A program made the translations under genes and the position numbers. From Odontocerum albicorne (lineage: Eukaryota > Arthropoda > Insecta > Trichoptera > Odontoceridae), in assembly GCA_949825065.1 (NCBI GenBank), contig OX463846.1:11342177-11406176 (forward strand): a DNA stretch of 64,000 nucleotides, written 5' to 3'. The notes beneath the pieces are model-generated. The model made no database searches. It was not told where the DNA came from and was given only the letters and a program-made list of their open reading frames with translations. Shown here piece by piece: positions 42,939 through 55,399 of this stretch (position 1 is the stretch's first letter; each line of letters starts with the position of its first letter).

Positions 42939-43782
42939 TTAATAGCGACAAATGAAGTAGGTTAACGCAAAAGTTAAATTTAAAAAAATACCCTTTCAGC
43001 ATTTTGACAATATTCATATTGCACATGGTAGCATCATAATGAAAACGAATATACGATAAGAAATAGCCTTATTGTTCTCCATTTTCTTGTCGAGGGAGGA
43101 GAATAGACGTTAAGGGGAATCAGATAGAAAGAAGTGGTTTTCTTCATCTCTTGTATGCTTTATCTCTTACAGTCTGATGTTTAAGTTTCTCATCCATGAT
43201 ACAACGTCAGGAGTATATAGTCCACTGCAACCATGTCCATATTTAAGACGACTCAGGTTGCCGCACAATCTGCGAACCAGGTCAAACCTTTAGAGAAGTA
43301 CGTCAGGAACATGAGGTGAAGATTTTTAAACGAGGTCCAACTACATTGCTATTGCCAAGTACGAGTATCAGGTGAGCACACATTCCTCCAGCCAATCGCT
43401 GTCCCTCTATCCAGAAAGTCTTTGGGAAACCTTTGATTTGATACATGTTACGTGGACGGTCAAACTGATCAACAATTTTAGCCTTGTGTACTTGCAAATT
43501 AAAGTAAGACTTTCCTCCACATACTCGTACATAGGACGCCTAATATCAGACATTTGGAAAGGATAGGTTACAAGGATGCATGAACGAGCATCCTTAGAAG
43601 GGCGATCACATTAAGTGTTCTACCATCGAGACCTTACAGAATATTTCCAGGATCCCTTCAACATAATTGCTATGGAAGAAGGGAATTGTCGATAGAAGAG
43701 GCTTTTCCCATCAGGGCCACTATCATATTATGAGAAACGATAGTGTTTACTTTTTACATTTAATTTCTACTTACAGTGACAA
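42939..43782. other. Gene-free stretch
   Basis: Short ORFs only. No exon or classified repeat recognised. Confidence 0.4.
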
Positions 43783-43996
43783 TGATCTCCGTGACCTAAT
43801 TGGTCTTAAAACTCGGGGGTTGTGTTCGACTTCCGTTGAAATCAGATTTAAAAAAAAAAAACAAAACATTCCAGTCCAATTTTCTCTTAGAGCCTATTTA
43901 ACATATTTCTGGATATCTGGAAGAGATTATCACATAGCAATAAGCAACCCACCAGGTTGAACAATATACAACGAAAGTGTAATACATACAATGAAG
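43783..43996 (+). repeat. SINE family 1, full copy
   Basis: Head 'gatctccgtgacctaattgg', B-box-like 'tgttcgacttcc', oligo(A), body 'ccagtccaattttctctta', tail 'cgaaagtgtaatacatacaa'. Confidence 0.7.
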
Positions 43997-45360
43997 GGTG
44001 GATGGTGTACCAAGTTGCAGAGATAACAAACCATGACGCTCAGCATTGGACTTAATATGAATAAGATACGAGTACACTGACACAAAATATTTTCAAACAA
44101 TTGGAGTAAAAGTTTCAACAGAAAGATCCAACTGCCAATAAAGTTGAATACATTTTAGTACTGCGAAATATTTGAACATATCTCACATTCATATTTTTTT
44201 GCTTAAACACACTTTTCCATTCAAGTTTAACAGACATGTAAAATTGAGGGAAAAAAGAAATCCAAATGAATAAATGTAATGAAATTACGTTTTTTTAGAG
44301 CCCCCATAATAAAAGATTGAGAAGCACCAACAGAATTGTTTATTTTGATAAATGGCATATTTTTTCGAGTTATGTTTCGCTACTACCCCATGTAGGTGTT
44401 GTACTGGAGGGCGCGTAATAAATTTCGTATGAAATATTCACAGAGCCGAATCCCGAAATAAACCTCTCAAACTGCGTGCCCAGAGCGGGCCTGGGGGTGG
44501 GCGGCGTTTCTTATCGGAGTTCCGTTATTGCTCTATTTCTCTCGCTCTCAGCTCATTCTACCTTCCTTAAGAGCGAGGATAATCAACTTGAGTTAGCGGC
44601 GAACTCCCCATCCGGAATAAGCCATCGCGTTCCTTTCTATTTTTCTCATTTTCAAAAGACTTTTAAATGCTTCATATGTTAAGGATTTCGATTTTCATGC
44701 TTAATCCTTTACTATCTGCCTGCGTTGGCGGCGTACAGGTATTTTACGCGCGGCGACACAGTTCAACAAATTAATTCATTCGTTCACTTGTACGTGTATT
44801 CTAAAAAAAATCGCATTGTGAAAAATGTGGTCGGGCATTGGGACGCAATATTGTTTTTGGTACCATTTATACAGTTTAGAAAATCACTGGATCCACCACG
44901 TAACTCGTGGTTCATCTTCATACGTGTAACAGAGGAAAGGATTACATCTCGATAAACTATTAATTGAGGCCTTTTTTGGTAGATTTCGATTAAAATATTA
45001 CCTGTTGCAGAAGGTCTCATGTCGCAATTTTAATCCACTTTTACAATCATGAGCGAGATACCCTGAAACTACCTCCCGTTAAAAAGATTATTTTGTTTAT
45101 TTATTAATTCTTTTGTGTACATCATACATCTATCAGGCTTATTACTATACAGCGATTTCTCCCAATCAACCAGCTTAACTTGATCTTGTAAAATTGTTTT
45201 AATTCATGAGAGATTTAACAAAAAAATTATTTACATTCAAATAAAAAAAATATTTATCTCCAAAAATAATGATAGGACTAGAGAAAAGGAATTGGTTAAA
45301 GGATAAGGAAGGATGACAAACGAAAATAAGAATGAAAGGGTAATAAGACGTTGTACAATA
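43997..45360. other. Gene-free stretch with a GC-richer island
   Basis: 44400-44660 is GC-richer ('ctgggggtgggcggcg', 'tctcgctctcagctcattc') but no exon or promoter could be assigned. 44985-45085 is a copy of the repeat at 35121-35260. Confidence 0.4.
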
Positions 45361-45544
45361 AGGAACTGTCTTATCAACTAAGTCATGGAGGTCTAGTTGG
45401 AAGGACGGTTATATGAAAACTGATCAGGTCAAAAGACCGGATACAAGGAAATCAAAACAGGTTTATATAACAAAGGAGAATTACGTTTGTTTATTTTTTG
45501 TGTCATTTACATAGTAACCAATCGTTATCTAGAAACGCATTGAA

Positions 45545-46085
45545 AATTCGGGGGCCTTTAATGCGATGGCTCTATTATGTCTTTCGAATCTGAGAGATGT
45601 TCCTTCTGAGAGGAGTAGAAATTTAAGGTCGATTTTGTCCTCGATCGATCCATAAGGGCGGGGTATTATAACAGGGCCTTTGCCATTGCTACTCCGGTAG
45701 CGTGGAATGGTGTGCATTTAAGTGTTAAAGATATGGGTAGCGTGTGTAGCTTTAGAATGCACTTGAGGACATCCCTCTTTATGAAGTCATATAAAAAAAA
45801 TATGATTGCATATTAATTATGTAATATTTTTAATGTAAAAAATAGTGGGTTCGACTCCCGTGTTAGAGTACCCTTGAGGAGTCTGCTCTGTAAATGACGT
45901 TATATTATATTTTAAAAATTTTCTGCCATATATAATTTTTTTTTCTTATTCTACATGTTGTGGGCTGAAAAACATGTGATGCCTTCCCGGCTGGGCTCGT
46001 TCTATATTGGTAGGGTGTATCTCGACCGAGAGGATGTAATGAAATGAACCCAGAACTTTTTGGAGAGCCTCTCTCTTAAATGTAT
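45545..46085 (+). pseudogene. LINE ORF2 end and 3' UTR
   Basis: The plus frame from 45654 reads RAGYYNRAFAIATPVAWNGV, HLSVKDMGSVCSFRMHLRTS, LFMK, the 'ysrsFa.a.p.aWN.lp......sF...L...lF' tail. The 3' part has 'atagtgggttcgactcccgt' and then the 'ggctgggctcgttctatatt' block shared (inverted) with 14985-15300. Decayed. Confidence 0.6.
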
Positions 46086-46689
46086 TTACTGCTATTTATC
46101 TTGAGATATATATGTGTGATTTCGGAATGTATTTACATATGTACATATTATGTCGCTATCAATATACCTATACTTACTTATTTATTTACATTAATTGTCA
46201 TTTTCATAATAATTATTGAAAAGATTAATTAAGTTTTATCTTTTTTACCATACCAAAGAAAAAATCTATCAACATACATCATAGAAAACATTTATTTATC
46301 TTCTTCTCTTCTCTGGTATGGTATTTTCTTCATATTCAAAATCACGATGGGGATAGGTTGAAGAGAATAAGCGGAATACCTTATTGTTATCGGGTTCAAT
46401 TGAGTCTATTGAGTTATGTTTAAAACCACCGGAGTAGATATTTCCCCCGTTATGGTTCGTCTAAACTCGTTGGAAGTGTCACTCAAACAAGAGATAAACA
46501 AAAACCCAGTTGATCTAAAAGTGTAATCAGCTAGAATCTAGAAAGAAAAGAAATTGACACACCAGACTGCTTAGCAAGTACGATAACCATTAGACCACTG
46601 ACGCCACCCTCTGCGTATAACATTTTTAAATTTTCAATTATTCTCGGGACAGTTAAACATAATTTTCACTTGGGTATATTTTTGCGTTA
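46086..46689. other. Mostly gene-free; short tRNA-like piece on the minus strand
   Basis: 46552-46612 on the minus strand reads 'gtggtctaatggttatcgta', an A-box-like tRNA or SINE head without a B box. The preceding 46410-46500 resembles the composite SINE second domain ('aaaccaccggagtag'). Confidence 0.4.
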
Positions 46690-47160
46690 TAATTTCCAAC
46701 ACATTATAGCGTACAAGCTCTATTATTCTATATAAACCCACTGCGCAGCGGTGAGTGAACATAATATTTTATCTTTCTTTTGAAGCGAGGATTCGTCTTA
46801 TGGATGATGATGAAGTTATCACTAAGATCCAAAAGTTTCCAGCCTGAACCAATTAGAGCATATATGGACTGGTACCATTTTCCACAGAATGGTCAGGTGA
46901 TGTTAGAGCTAAAATTGTATACATCTGCTCTCACAAGTATGTCAAATAGAGCCAATAGAAGATGTGTTGTTTCGTTATACCGTGAAATGTTCAAATTTTA
47001 ATATCGCACGGTTATCAAATTTGTTTTAAAAGAAGGGGAAAACCCGGTAGAAATTAAGCTATATGTACGTAGAAAAGGCGAAGGAAATAAATATGTTGTG
47101 ACAGGAATGTTTGGCGCTATGTTCTCAGGGGAAACAGTGGGATGGTAGATACGTGTATGT
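46690..47160 (+). repeat. mariner-5'-end-like dispersed repeat, copy 2
   Basis: Plus reading includes LTSMSNRANRRCVVSLYRE, then a stop and RTVIKFVLKEGENPVEIK. The latter looks like the start of a mariner transposase ('vIkfL.keG..p.EI'). Other copies: 47390-47745 (+), 47766-47960 (-), 48060-48200 (+, 5' part only), 38410-38640 (-). All stop before the catalytic region, so these are likely 5'-end-derived non-autonomous copies. Confidence 0.45.
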
Positions 47161-47389
47161 AATAAATATAAGGGTTTCTAAAATAATGAACATTATTTGC
47201 AAATATATATTGTTCGAATATGTTGCCATGGACAATTATATTTTCTAATTTGACGTCTAAGGGAGTGAGTCGAGGTTTGATGTTCAAGGGAGTAAACCGT
47301 TGCTGTTACAAGTAGTAGGAATAAGCCGTAATTTGATATTCAAGGGAGTAAGCCGTAACTTGACGTTGAAGGGAGTAAACCGGAGTAAA

Positions 47390-47960
47390 ACGAGGGATTA
47401 TTTTTTTCAGCCTGTAACATCTTTAATCCGAGCTTTTTCAGTTTCGCAGCACACCCACTCCAACATTTAGTAGGTATTGAACTGCGTCGCATGGATGATG
47501 CTGAAGGTACTACTAAGACCCAAAAGTTTCCTGCCTGAAAAATAAATTGGAGCACGTATGGATTGAAATCATTCCCTAGAGCATGGTCAGGTGATGTTAC
47601 GATTCAAATTTTATACATCAGCTTTCAGAAGTATATCAACTAGAGCCGATAGATGTGTTGTTTCGTTATATCTTCAAATGTTAAAAATATAATGTCGTGC
47701 GGTTTTCAAATTTCTTCCAAAAGAAGGGAAAATTCCGGCAGAAATTTAACGACTTTCAGACGCTGAAGTCGTTGAATTTCTGTCGAGGTTTCCCCTTCTT
47801 TTAAAAGAAACTTGATAACCGCGCTTACATTCAATTTTGAATAATTCAGAATATAACGAAACAACACGTATTTTATCGGATCTAGTTAACATACTACTGA
47901 GGGAAGGGATATCAAATTTAATATCTAACATCGCCTGACTATGTGTTGGGCGTGGTATAT
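47390..47960. repeat. Two facing copies of the mariner-5'-end-like repeat
   Basis: Plus copy (47390-47745) and minus copy (47766-47960) face each other; the junction 'aacgactttcagacgctgaa' plus 'gtcgtt' is a nearly perfect palindrome. The arms are diverged over about 180 bp. Confidence 0.55.
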
Positions 47961-48200
47961 TTCCATAAACTCTCTAACTTGTTAAATTTCGGAACTTTTG
48001 GATATGAAGGATTGACCATTTTACAATAACATTTGACGCCAAAAATGGCATTAAAAACTATATTTTTTTTCCGTAGAAGAATAACATATTTCTGAGTCAA
48101 ACCCCACAGCGCGGTGGTGAGTGGGTATAAAGTGATTTTATCTTTCTTTTGAAACGGGTATGAGTATCATGGATAGTGCTAAAGTTAATACTCACTAATA

Positions 48201-49369
48201 AAAATTAGACACAAAAATATTTATATTTGCAGTCGTAACTCTGTTTGGTTTCTTTATTGTCACTTGTTATTTATGGTGTTATTTTATGTTCATCTCACTC
48301 TACCCGGGGACCATTTTATTAAATATTGACTTGTCTGGGAACCCGGAAAGCGTCAATGGGCTCAGATTTTAATCAAGTGGCTTTATTGCCACTTTTTTGC
48401 AAAGCGACACAATTTTTACCGGCTAGACGGTTACAGGTAAAACCAATAGAGGTACAAGTATTTTTGGAAAGTTAAAATTTTACAAAATGTTTTTAAGTAT
48501 AATGTATTAAAGCGACTGAAACAGTAATATGACGTGTTTCATTCCTGACTTTTTTTCCTTTCCACCATCCCTCATTTTTCCTTTGATTAATGATATCTCC
48601 ATTTTCCTTTTATTATGTATATGTTCATAAGTTTCATAAAAATGAATATAATCCTTTGAATAGCTTTTTTGCGTCCATGTAACTTCCTGTATTTACTTTT
48701 GTCTGGATGGTTGGAAAGGATTGCTGCTTGGAAATAAGCTTTCCATTGTAACACATAATGTTCCCATAAAGTGATAATATATTAATACAAGGATAATTTA
48801 CATTACTCTCGGTGCTCAAAAAAGGGCTATTTATTTAAAAAAAAAATGCAATATACTGCGAGTATTATTGAAACATTTCACAAATTACAAAAATCAAAAA
48901 GTTAAGTATGACAATTGGAAGACGGCGGTTACGGTCATTGGGTATATACACGCATTTGCATTTGTTTCGTTTTCACTATTTTTATAAAAATGAATGTTAT
49001 TTATTCATCGCAAACTAAAACCGAAAAATTATTATCTATTTGGCTAATTCCACCATTTTGCATACTTTTATGATCGTGTATTAGCAGCCTAAGATCATGG
49101 AGGCTTATACTCGTACAACGTACCTTATAAAGATATTCTTAAATATCTTATTTCTCACATCAAGGAGTTAGCGCATGCAGAAATTATAAGGGAGGAAGTA
49201 GAAAAAAGTTACTTTATTTATTTTAATTTACATAAAATTGTGAAATTATTTTTAAAGATTTTTTTTTATCAAGGAGACATTTTAAGAATTGTTTTATACC
49301 AATGTTGGAAGAATAACGTGGTTCGTGGATTAAATTAATATTCGTGTTTACAACTCATTTATTAATACA
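48201..49369. other. Gene-free stretch
   Basis: Short ORFs only; no classified repeat recognised. Confidence 0.4.
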
Positions 49370-49580
49370 GAATTCTAAATCAGTTATTGTTTACGGTCAG
49401 ATATGGTCACGTCATATTTTATTGTCCATGCCGTTAGAATATGGAACAGGCTACCAATTTATATTAGACTCGCATTATTGTCATTGCGCTCAAACAGCGA
49501 TTAAAAAGCATTTCATCTGCTTTCAGTGACGTAGCGTGTTTTTCTTTGTTTTATTTTTTTCTGATTTCTCTTTTCGTCTC
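49370..49580 (+). pseudogene. LINE C-terminal fragment
   Basis: Plus frame VTSYFIVHAVRIWNRLPIY, then IRLALLSLRSNSD, stop, KAF: the '.....R.WN.LP..ir...slssFk' tail. Confidence 0.5.
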
Positions 49581-49657
49581 CTAACAATTGATGACAACTT
49601 TTGAAATGAAATTTGTTCATATCTTGATTGTTTTTTTTTTGTTTTATATATATAAAC

Positions 49658-50175
49658 GACCTCTGTGGCCCAGTTGGTAGGACGTTTGTCTCCCATCCCG
49701 GAGGTTGCGAGTTCGATTCCCGTTGGAACCCATTTTTTTAAAAGGTTTCCAGTCTGGTTTTCACTTAAGACCGCTTTTTCTCTTTCTGATTACTTCAAAG
49801 AGCCAAAGTTGATAGAGAGTTGGTGACTAATATTAAAATTCGAAAGGTGTCCTACTTGGATCATGTACTTAGAGGAGCAAAGTACAAATTACTGCACCTG
49901 ATCATCCAAGGCAAAATAGAAGGCCGAAGAGGTGTTGGCAGGAGGCAAATCTCCTTGCTCCGCAGCATATGTGATTGGACTGGCAGAAGGGGCGTTGGAG
50001 ATCTTTTTCGGGCTGCCGGGGACAAATATGTCTACTCTCAGGTGATAGTCAACGTTGGAGGGACCTAACATGACACTGTGAAGAAGAAGAAGGTTACTTA
50101 GAAGATATTTCCACATAACAATAAGTCCACCAGGTTGTATTGTATATAATGAAAGTGTAATACAAAACAATATAT
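49658..50175 (+). repeat. SINE family 1, split by a LINE insertion
   Basis: 49658-49795 carries a perfect B box (agttcgattccc) and A box (tggcccagttgg); the SINE resumes at 50094 with 'agaagatatttccacataac' and tail 'gtaatacaaaacaata'. The target duplication TTACTT is seen at 49790-49795 and 50094-50099. Confidence 0.8.
49796..50093 (+). pseudogene. LINE 3' end inserted in a SINE
   Basis: Plus frame reads VTNIKIRKVSYLDHVLRGAK, YKLLHLIIQGKIEGRRGVG, RRQISLLRSICDWTGRRGVG: the 'GHv.R..ky.ll.lii.GkieGkRg.GR....Wl....W' tail of an RTE/related LINE. Ends in (gaa)n at 50080-50092. 5'-truncated to about 300 bp. Confidence 0.75.
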
Positions 50176-50179
50176 ACAT

Positions 50180-50330
50180 ATCTTCTATCCCGGCTGTTAC
50201 GGGTTTGAGCCTGGTTATTAGTTTAAACTTTTTTTAAATCTTTCTGGTTGGTTGTAAGATATTACTACACGGCAATAAATCCACCAGGCTGCACTTTACT
50301 GTATTGTACTGTATTACGCTTTCGTTGTTA
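50180..50330 (+). repeat. SINE family 1, 5'-truncated
   Basis: 'tttctggttggttgtaagat' body and 'actgtattgtactgtattac' tail. Confidence 0.6.
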
Positions 50331-50697
50331 ATCGTGCAATGTGGTACAATTATTGTCTTGTAGCAATATCTTCCAAATAACCAGAAAGATGATTAAAAGA
50401 TCTGTTGTGAAAACCAGACTGAAATTATTTTTTAAAAATGGTTTACAACGAGAAACGAGCCTACAACCTCTGAGTTGAAGGATAAGCGTCTTTCTGTATT
50501 GTAATGTATTACGCTTTCGTTGTTAATCGTGCGATATGGTACAATTATTGTCTTGTAGCAATCTCTTCCAAATAACCAGAAATATTATTAAAAGATCTGT
50601 AATGAAAATAAGACTGAAACCATTGAAGAAATAAATTATTACCAACGGGAAACGAGCCCACAACCACTGAGTTGAAAGATAAGCGTCTTTCTTACCA
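50313..50697 (-). repeat. Two tandem SINE family-1 copies in minus orientation
   Basis: 50313-50498 and 50499-50697 share 'gtattacgctttcgttgtta', 'attgtcttgtagcaat', 'aaaagatctgt' and 'gataagcgtctttct'. The two are about 90% alike and abut, which suggests tandem duplication rather than independent insertion. Confidence 0.7.
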
Positions 50698-51115
50698 TCT
50701 ATAATATAATATTATGCAAATTTTAAAATAATTTTTCGAGACTGGCGGGAACTGGATGAAACCGCTTTTGGGCCGGCAGTTTAACTCGTATGGATTAGAG
50801 CAGTATTTCCCAATTAAATTAAGTCACGGAACCCTTTTTTATTTCGTAAAGAACAACGAAAACCCTTACATGTTTTTAACGTAGCCTAAAAAAATTTGCT
50901 AAACGTGAAAACTTTTCTTGAGTCAAGGTCTTTAAATTGAAAGTTTCCAAGGGGAAGGCAATTACACGCTTTGTTCGTTTTTATGTCCTATAAATAAATG
51001 TAGCCACCTTTCAAGGAAAAAATATATAAGGTTTTACTCTTAATTAAATAAAAATTATGGCAAGGGTGGTTTCCCATCATCCAAAATACTAATCCAAACA
51101 CGGAGCGTGGACTGC

Positions 51116-51230
<115 letters not shown>

Positions 51231-51242
51231 CTTTTTTACCAT

Positions 51243-51607
51243 TTGTTGATGAAGATGCATAACCCTGTGTCGTTCGTATGCTCGGTCAATGACCGGCGAT
51301 ACGACCTTTGCATACCTTGACAATTCAAAACAAACAAGTGCAAGGCCCACACGCCAGTCATTCAACTCACTGTCAGGCGTGGAGCGCATTCCATGTTAGA
51401 GCGAGAGGGCAGCACATCTGTCGCGCCAGTTCCCAAATCTGACTGATACCTACATACGACATTAATCGTATTGCGAATGCAGAAACGAGACGGCGGCATA
51501 TCGCGCGCGCATTCCCGCACACATTCAAGAATGGTATAAATACCTACGTCTATCAATTAAATTTCTCTTTTCGCATTGCGATCTAAACGAGTTTTATTTA
51601 TCAACAA
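51243..51607. mobile_element. Probable solo LTR (365 bp) with 5-bp target duplication
   Basis: Ends ttgttga and tcaacaa are inverted; flanks are ACCAT at 51238-51242 and again at 51608-51612. Inside, in plus orientation, a TATA box (tataaata, 51535-51542) lies about 65 bp before the end, followed by a CA-rich 3' part. The composition is GC-richer than its surroundings. No gag/pol sequence is attached, so it reads as a solo LTR from a Gypsy/BEL-like element. Superfamily not determined. Confidence 0.65.
51535..51542 (+). promoter_or_regulatory. TATA box in the solo LTR
   Basis: tataaata in the context 'aatggtataaatacct'; position within the LTR fits its own core promoter. Confidence 0.5.
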
Positions 51608-51612
51608 ACCAT

Positions 51613-52600
51613 CATCATCATCTCTCCTTTAAGGAACACAGTTCCTAAAACACCTTTGTTTCATTCTCTCTCCTTTTTTATATACTTAGGCCAAAAACTT
51701 TTGGATCTTACTTAATAATAATTTCAAAAGTATAATTATTGAATATGGTAAAGTAAAAAATACGTTTCTGTTGTTTTAAAAATATTTTTATTTCTTGTTT
51801 AAAATCTCGCACACCCCCTGCGAAGCTTCCGCGTAATCCTAAGTGTAGGCGTGCCCCCAGCTGAATAACGCTGGCCTAGAATACGGGGTTATAATGACCG
51901 TCTTTACGGTCACTCGGGTCATTTGTCTGCGGAAATAACATTTCTACACACATTCGTGAATGTTTTAAAAGAAGGGCGACAATTACCTCGAGTGTTGCCA
52001 CTCGCCACGGAAAAAAAACTATCGAATCTTGGGACGTAATAAATGGAAAACTATTGGAAGAACTTCCGTGTTTGTATCGATCGATTCAATAATTATGATA
52101 CAATCTAGTATGAAATGTCTTGTGTGATTAATCTCCATAGTTAATACGATACTTATAAATAATAAAAGGACAAATTCATATAGCGACATTTACAAAGCAA
52201 ACTACTCAACTCACTATTATTGCCAGATTAAAAATATTACAATAAAAAAATTAGTATAAGTGCAAAAAGGTGGTGGCTGCGGCCATTAGATAAGAAACTT
52301 TCTCGCATCTGCATTTGTCTAGAAAACATATATGGTAAGAAGAACGACGATCTACAAAAAAAAAACCTTCGTAGATCTTCCGATATTTGAAAGTAAAACA
52401 TTCGACTTTAGGTGGAGTGTATTGTATTAACATGTGCGTAGTGTTTGTTACATACTTGGTGGACGCACATAAGCTTAAATGAAGAGACATCGATTAAGCC
52501 CGTACGATACCAAATTGGCCACCCTCATGACAACGGACTTTTCATTGTATAATCATATCATGACCTTGAATTATACTCAAGGTGAAATTGTTTATTTGTT
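51613..52600. other. Mostly gene-free
   Basis: 52170-52230 resembles an inverted LINE 3' UTR end and 52340-52440 the dispersed repeat of 26085-26215. Nothing else recognised. Confidence 0.4.
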
Positions 52601-52617
52601 CCAGTTTTCATGGTCCT

Positions 52618-52652
52618 TTATGTGCGCGTGCGCACGTGCCTGTGCGCGTGCG
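52618..52652. repeat. Alternating purine-pyrimidine tract
   Basis: 'tatgtgcgcgtgcgcacgtg' followed by 'cctgtgcgcgtgcgc'; GC/GT alternation with Z-DNA-forming character. Confidence 0.6.
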
Positions 52653-52654
52653 CT

Positions 52655-52920
52655 TAACTATGCTGTGAGACTCTGGAATAAGTAACCATCTAATACTAAA
52701 CTCCCTTCATCATTAGCATATTTAAACAAGCAATTAAAAAAAGACGTGGTTCATTCCAAGTTTTACTTACCTCGCCAGTATCCATTATTTTTTTCCTTTG
52801 ATTAATGATATTTTATTTTTATTGTTATTTATAGTTTTTATAATTTTTTTATAAATGTATAAAAATTTGATTTTTTTTTCGACCTTTAATCAATTTATTT
52901 ACTTTTGTCAGATTGATTAG
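52655..52920 (+). pseudogene. LINE C-terminal fragment (AVRLWNK)
   Basis: Plus reading AVRLWNK, stop, PSNTKLPSSLAYLNKQLKKD followed by AT-rich 3' UTR; parallel to 49370-49580. Confidence 0.55.
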
Positions 52921-54361
52921 AACGAATAATCCGCAAGGAGTAGAATCTGGGGCGTGCGCTCGCTTAGTATGGATGCTAACCGTTAACTACATAACATAAA
53001 TTGATATTTTAAATTCATATAAGGATGGATCACACTTTGTTGATCAAGGACGATAGTTCTAAAATAAGTATAAATATTGTTTTTCTTTTTGTTACTTTGT
53101 TTAATTTAAATGTTGTCTGTCCACGGTATCTGACCTTCAGTCGGTGCCAACACTATCATTTTTACACTCGGGTGTGACGCCAGTGGAGGAGGGGCTCCCT
53201 ACGGGACAGCTCTTTAATCAATGTATGACTAAATCTATTTTTTATGAGTATACGATCGCACTGTAAGTGAACTTAATTTATTTCTCGAGACAGTGCAAGC
53301 AGAAAAGGGACAACTAACTGCGTGTCATTGTAAAAAAGTGAAAACTTGCATGTCCTTGTAAAAAAACTGTAAAATTGCATGTCCTTATAAAAAATCAAAA
53401 TGGGATTAAATTAACCATCAGTGAGTGATTCGTGGTGTGTTAGAAGTAATCTCCCATTATCAGACAGAAGGAAATATCAATGGTATGATTGAAAGTTCAT
53501 AAAATAAATATCAAAATGAGAACAAAATTGTTTTGGCGAAAGTTTGTTGTTTTGATCTCGTCAGGTTATAAAAACCAAGGGAAGACGAACTACAAAGAAT
53601 CCTTTGTAGTTCTTCCGTGTGATAGTAACAAATTCGGTTTTAAGTTAAGTGTAGTGTGATTTACTGTCCAAATATAATCGTCAATTTTGATAGTATGTTA
53701 CTTCCAAAAAAGGGTTGTCTTTATGTGTTTCCTAAAGCTGCATTTACCACACATGTGTTTGAGGCAAACAATGATCCATCCAGTTGAATTACTAAAGAAA
53801 AAACGAACGTAAACTAAAAATGAAAACTCATAATTGAGAATTAAATAATACGAAAAAGTAATATGTATGTTGCAATAGCAAAATACATATGTTAAAATAA
53901 CGAAAAATACACTGTTATCGAAAAAAACATTCAATAAATATACTATAAATATGATGGGATATTGTGTGTACGCAGCTCAAGAACACCCAAACAACCAAAA
54001 ATTTATGTAATAAATAATGAGGTATTCCATTTTCTTTAGACCAGAATCGCTAACGGATCGATTCAAGGTATCGCTTTAAATTACTTAATTACTTTACAAC
54101 GGAATAATGCCTACTTAGCAGTCAATAACCTCACATACAACAAAGAATGACCTAGTTGAGGCATTCCATGATATATAGATTTATTTATTTATTTCTTTTT
54201 AAGGTTACAAGTTATGCATTCAACTATATATTATAAAAATATTATTTACTTAATTAATCAATTTAAGCAACTTATTATCAATGTAAACGATTAATCTCGA
54301 GTCCTGTGTCAGGGTAAATATATATTTTTATTTGGTCAATGTTCATGATAAATCATAAGAG
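52921..54361. other. Gene-free stretch
   Basis: Contains a block (53530-53660) of the dispersed repeat at 26085. A 78-aa minus ORF (53698-53934) is unrecognised and likely chance. Confidence 0.4.
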
Positions 54362-54456
54362 TTATATATTACTCATAGTTAAGGCATTAATATTGTAGAG
54401 GTTTAAATACATTGTAATTTGTTTTATCAAACACTGTTTATTCCACTTTTATGTAA
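54362..54456. repeat. Hairpin repeat, partial copy 4
   Basis: 'catagttaaggcattaata', 'gttttatcaaacactgtttattccacttt' match the left outer part of copies 1 and 2; the palindromic centre is missing. Confidence 0.6.
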
Positions 54457-55070
54457 AAAGGGTCAACAGATTGTTTCTAAGGTCAATGTTAATTATGGAT
54501 TCTAAGAGCCCTGTATAAAGGGAAAACATATTTTTTTCTATGGCCATTATTAGTGATAAATCTAAGAGCCTATATAGAGAGATAATATTTAAATATAGTT
54601 AATGATAAATGCTAAGAGCTTTGTATAAAGGGTCTTTTTTCCCACGGTCAATGTGAATGATAAATCTAAAAACTCTGTATAAAGGTCAATTTACTTTCTT
54701 TCAGTGGTCAACGTTAATCATAAATCCCAAAAATCATGTAAACAGGGTCAATATACTTTCTTTCTCTGTTCAATGTTAATTCTAAGATCTCTGTATAAAG
54801 AGGCAACGTACTTCCTTTCTGAAGTAAATATGAATTATAAATCCCAAGAGTCCTTTATTAAGGGTCAACATTTTTTTTCTATGGTCATTATTAATTATAA
54901 ACCTAAAAATCAGTATAAAGACATTTTTTATAAACGATAAATGCTACAAACGATAAATGCTACAAACTTAAAGGGTCAACATATTTTTTCACATGGTCAA
55001 TGATAACGATAACTCCTAAGAACTCTTTATAAATAGTCAAAATATTTTTTTCTACGATCAAATATATACA
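54457..55070. repeat. Degenerate tandem array, about 60-bp unit
   Basis: About ten diverged units of 'ctgtataaagggtcaacata', 'tttttttctatggtcaatg', 'ttaattataaatctaagag'. The array starts right at the truncated hairpin repeat. Confidence 0.7.
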
Positions 55071-55399
55071 TGAATACGAGTAAAATCTCTTGAAAAAAAC
55101 GCCATGGATACACTAAACACAAAAAAATAATAATCATCACTTTCTTAGCAATAAATATTACACTGATGGTTTCGTTACAGCAAACATAATAAAAAAAATG
55201 TAAATCATTGAAGAGTGTGAGCTTTCAAAATAAATATATGTTCATGGAGCAAAACAGACCTGTCACTTTCCATAAGATTTTTTTTGTGTTTGAAATCGTG
55301 TGCTATAGGCAAATTAAAAGGGGCATTGAAAGAAGGGTGGTAAACAGGGAACAAGATAAACGAAGCATTAAATATAATATAAAACAACTCAGCTTTATC

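Noticed and set aside
49658..49732. Possible tRNA gene with A and B boxes
   Set aside because: No proper acceptor or anticodon stem, and the sequence continues into a SINE body shared by about fifteen copies.
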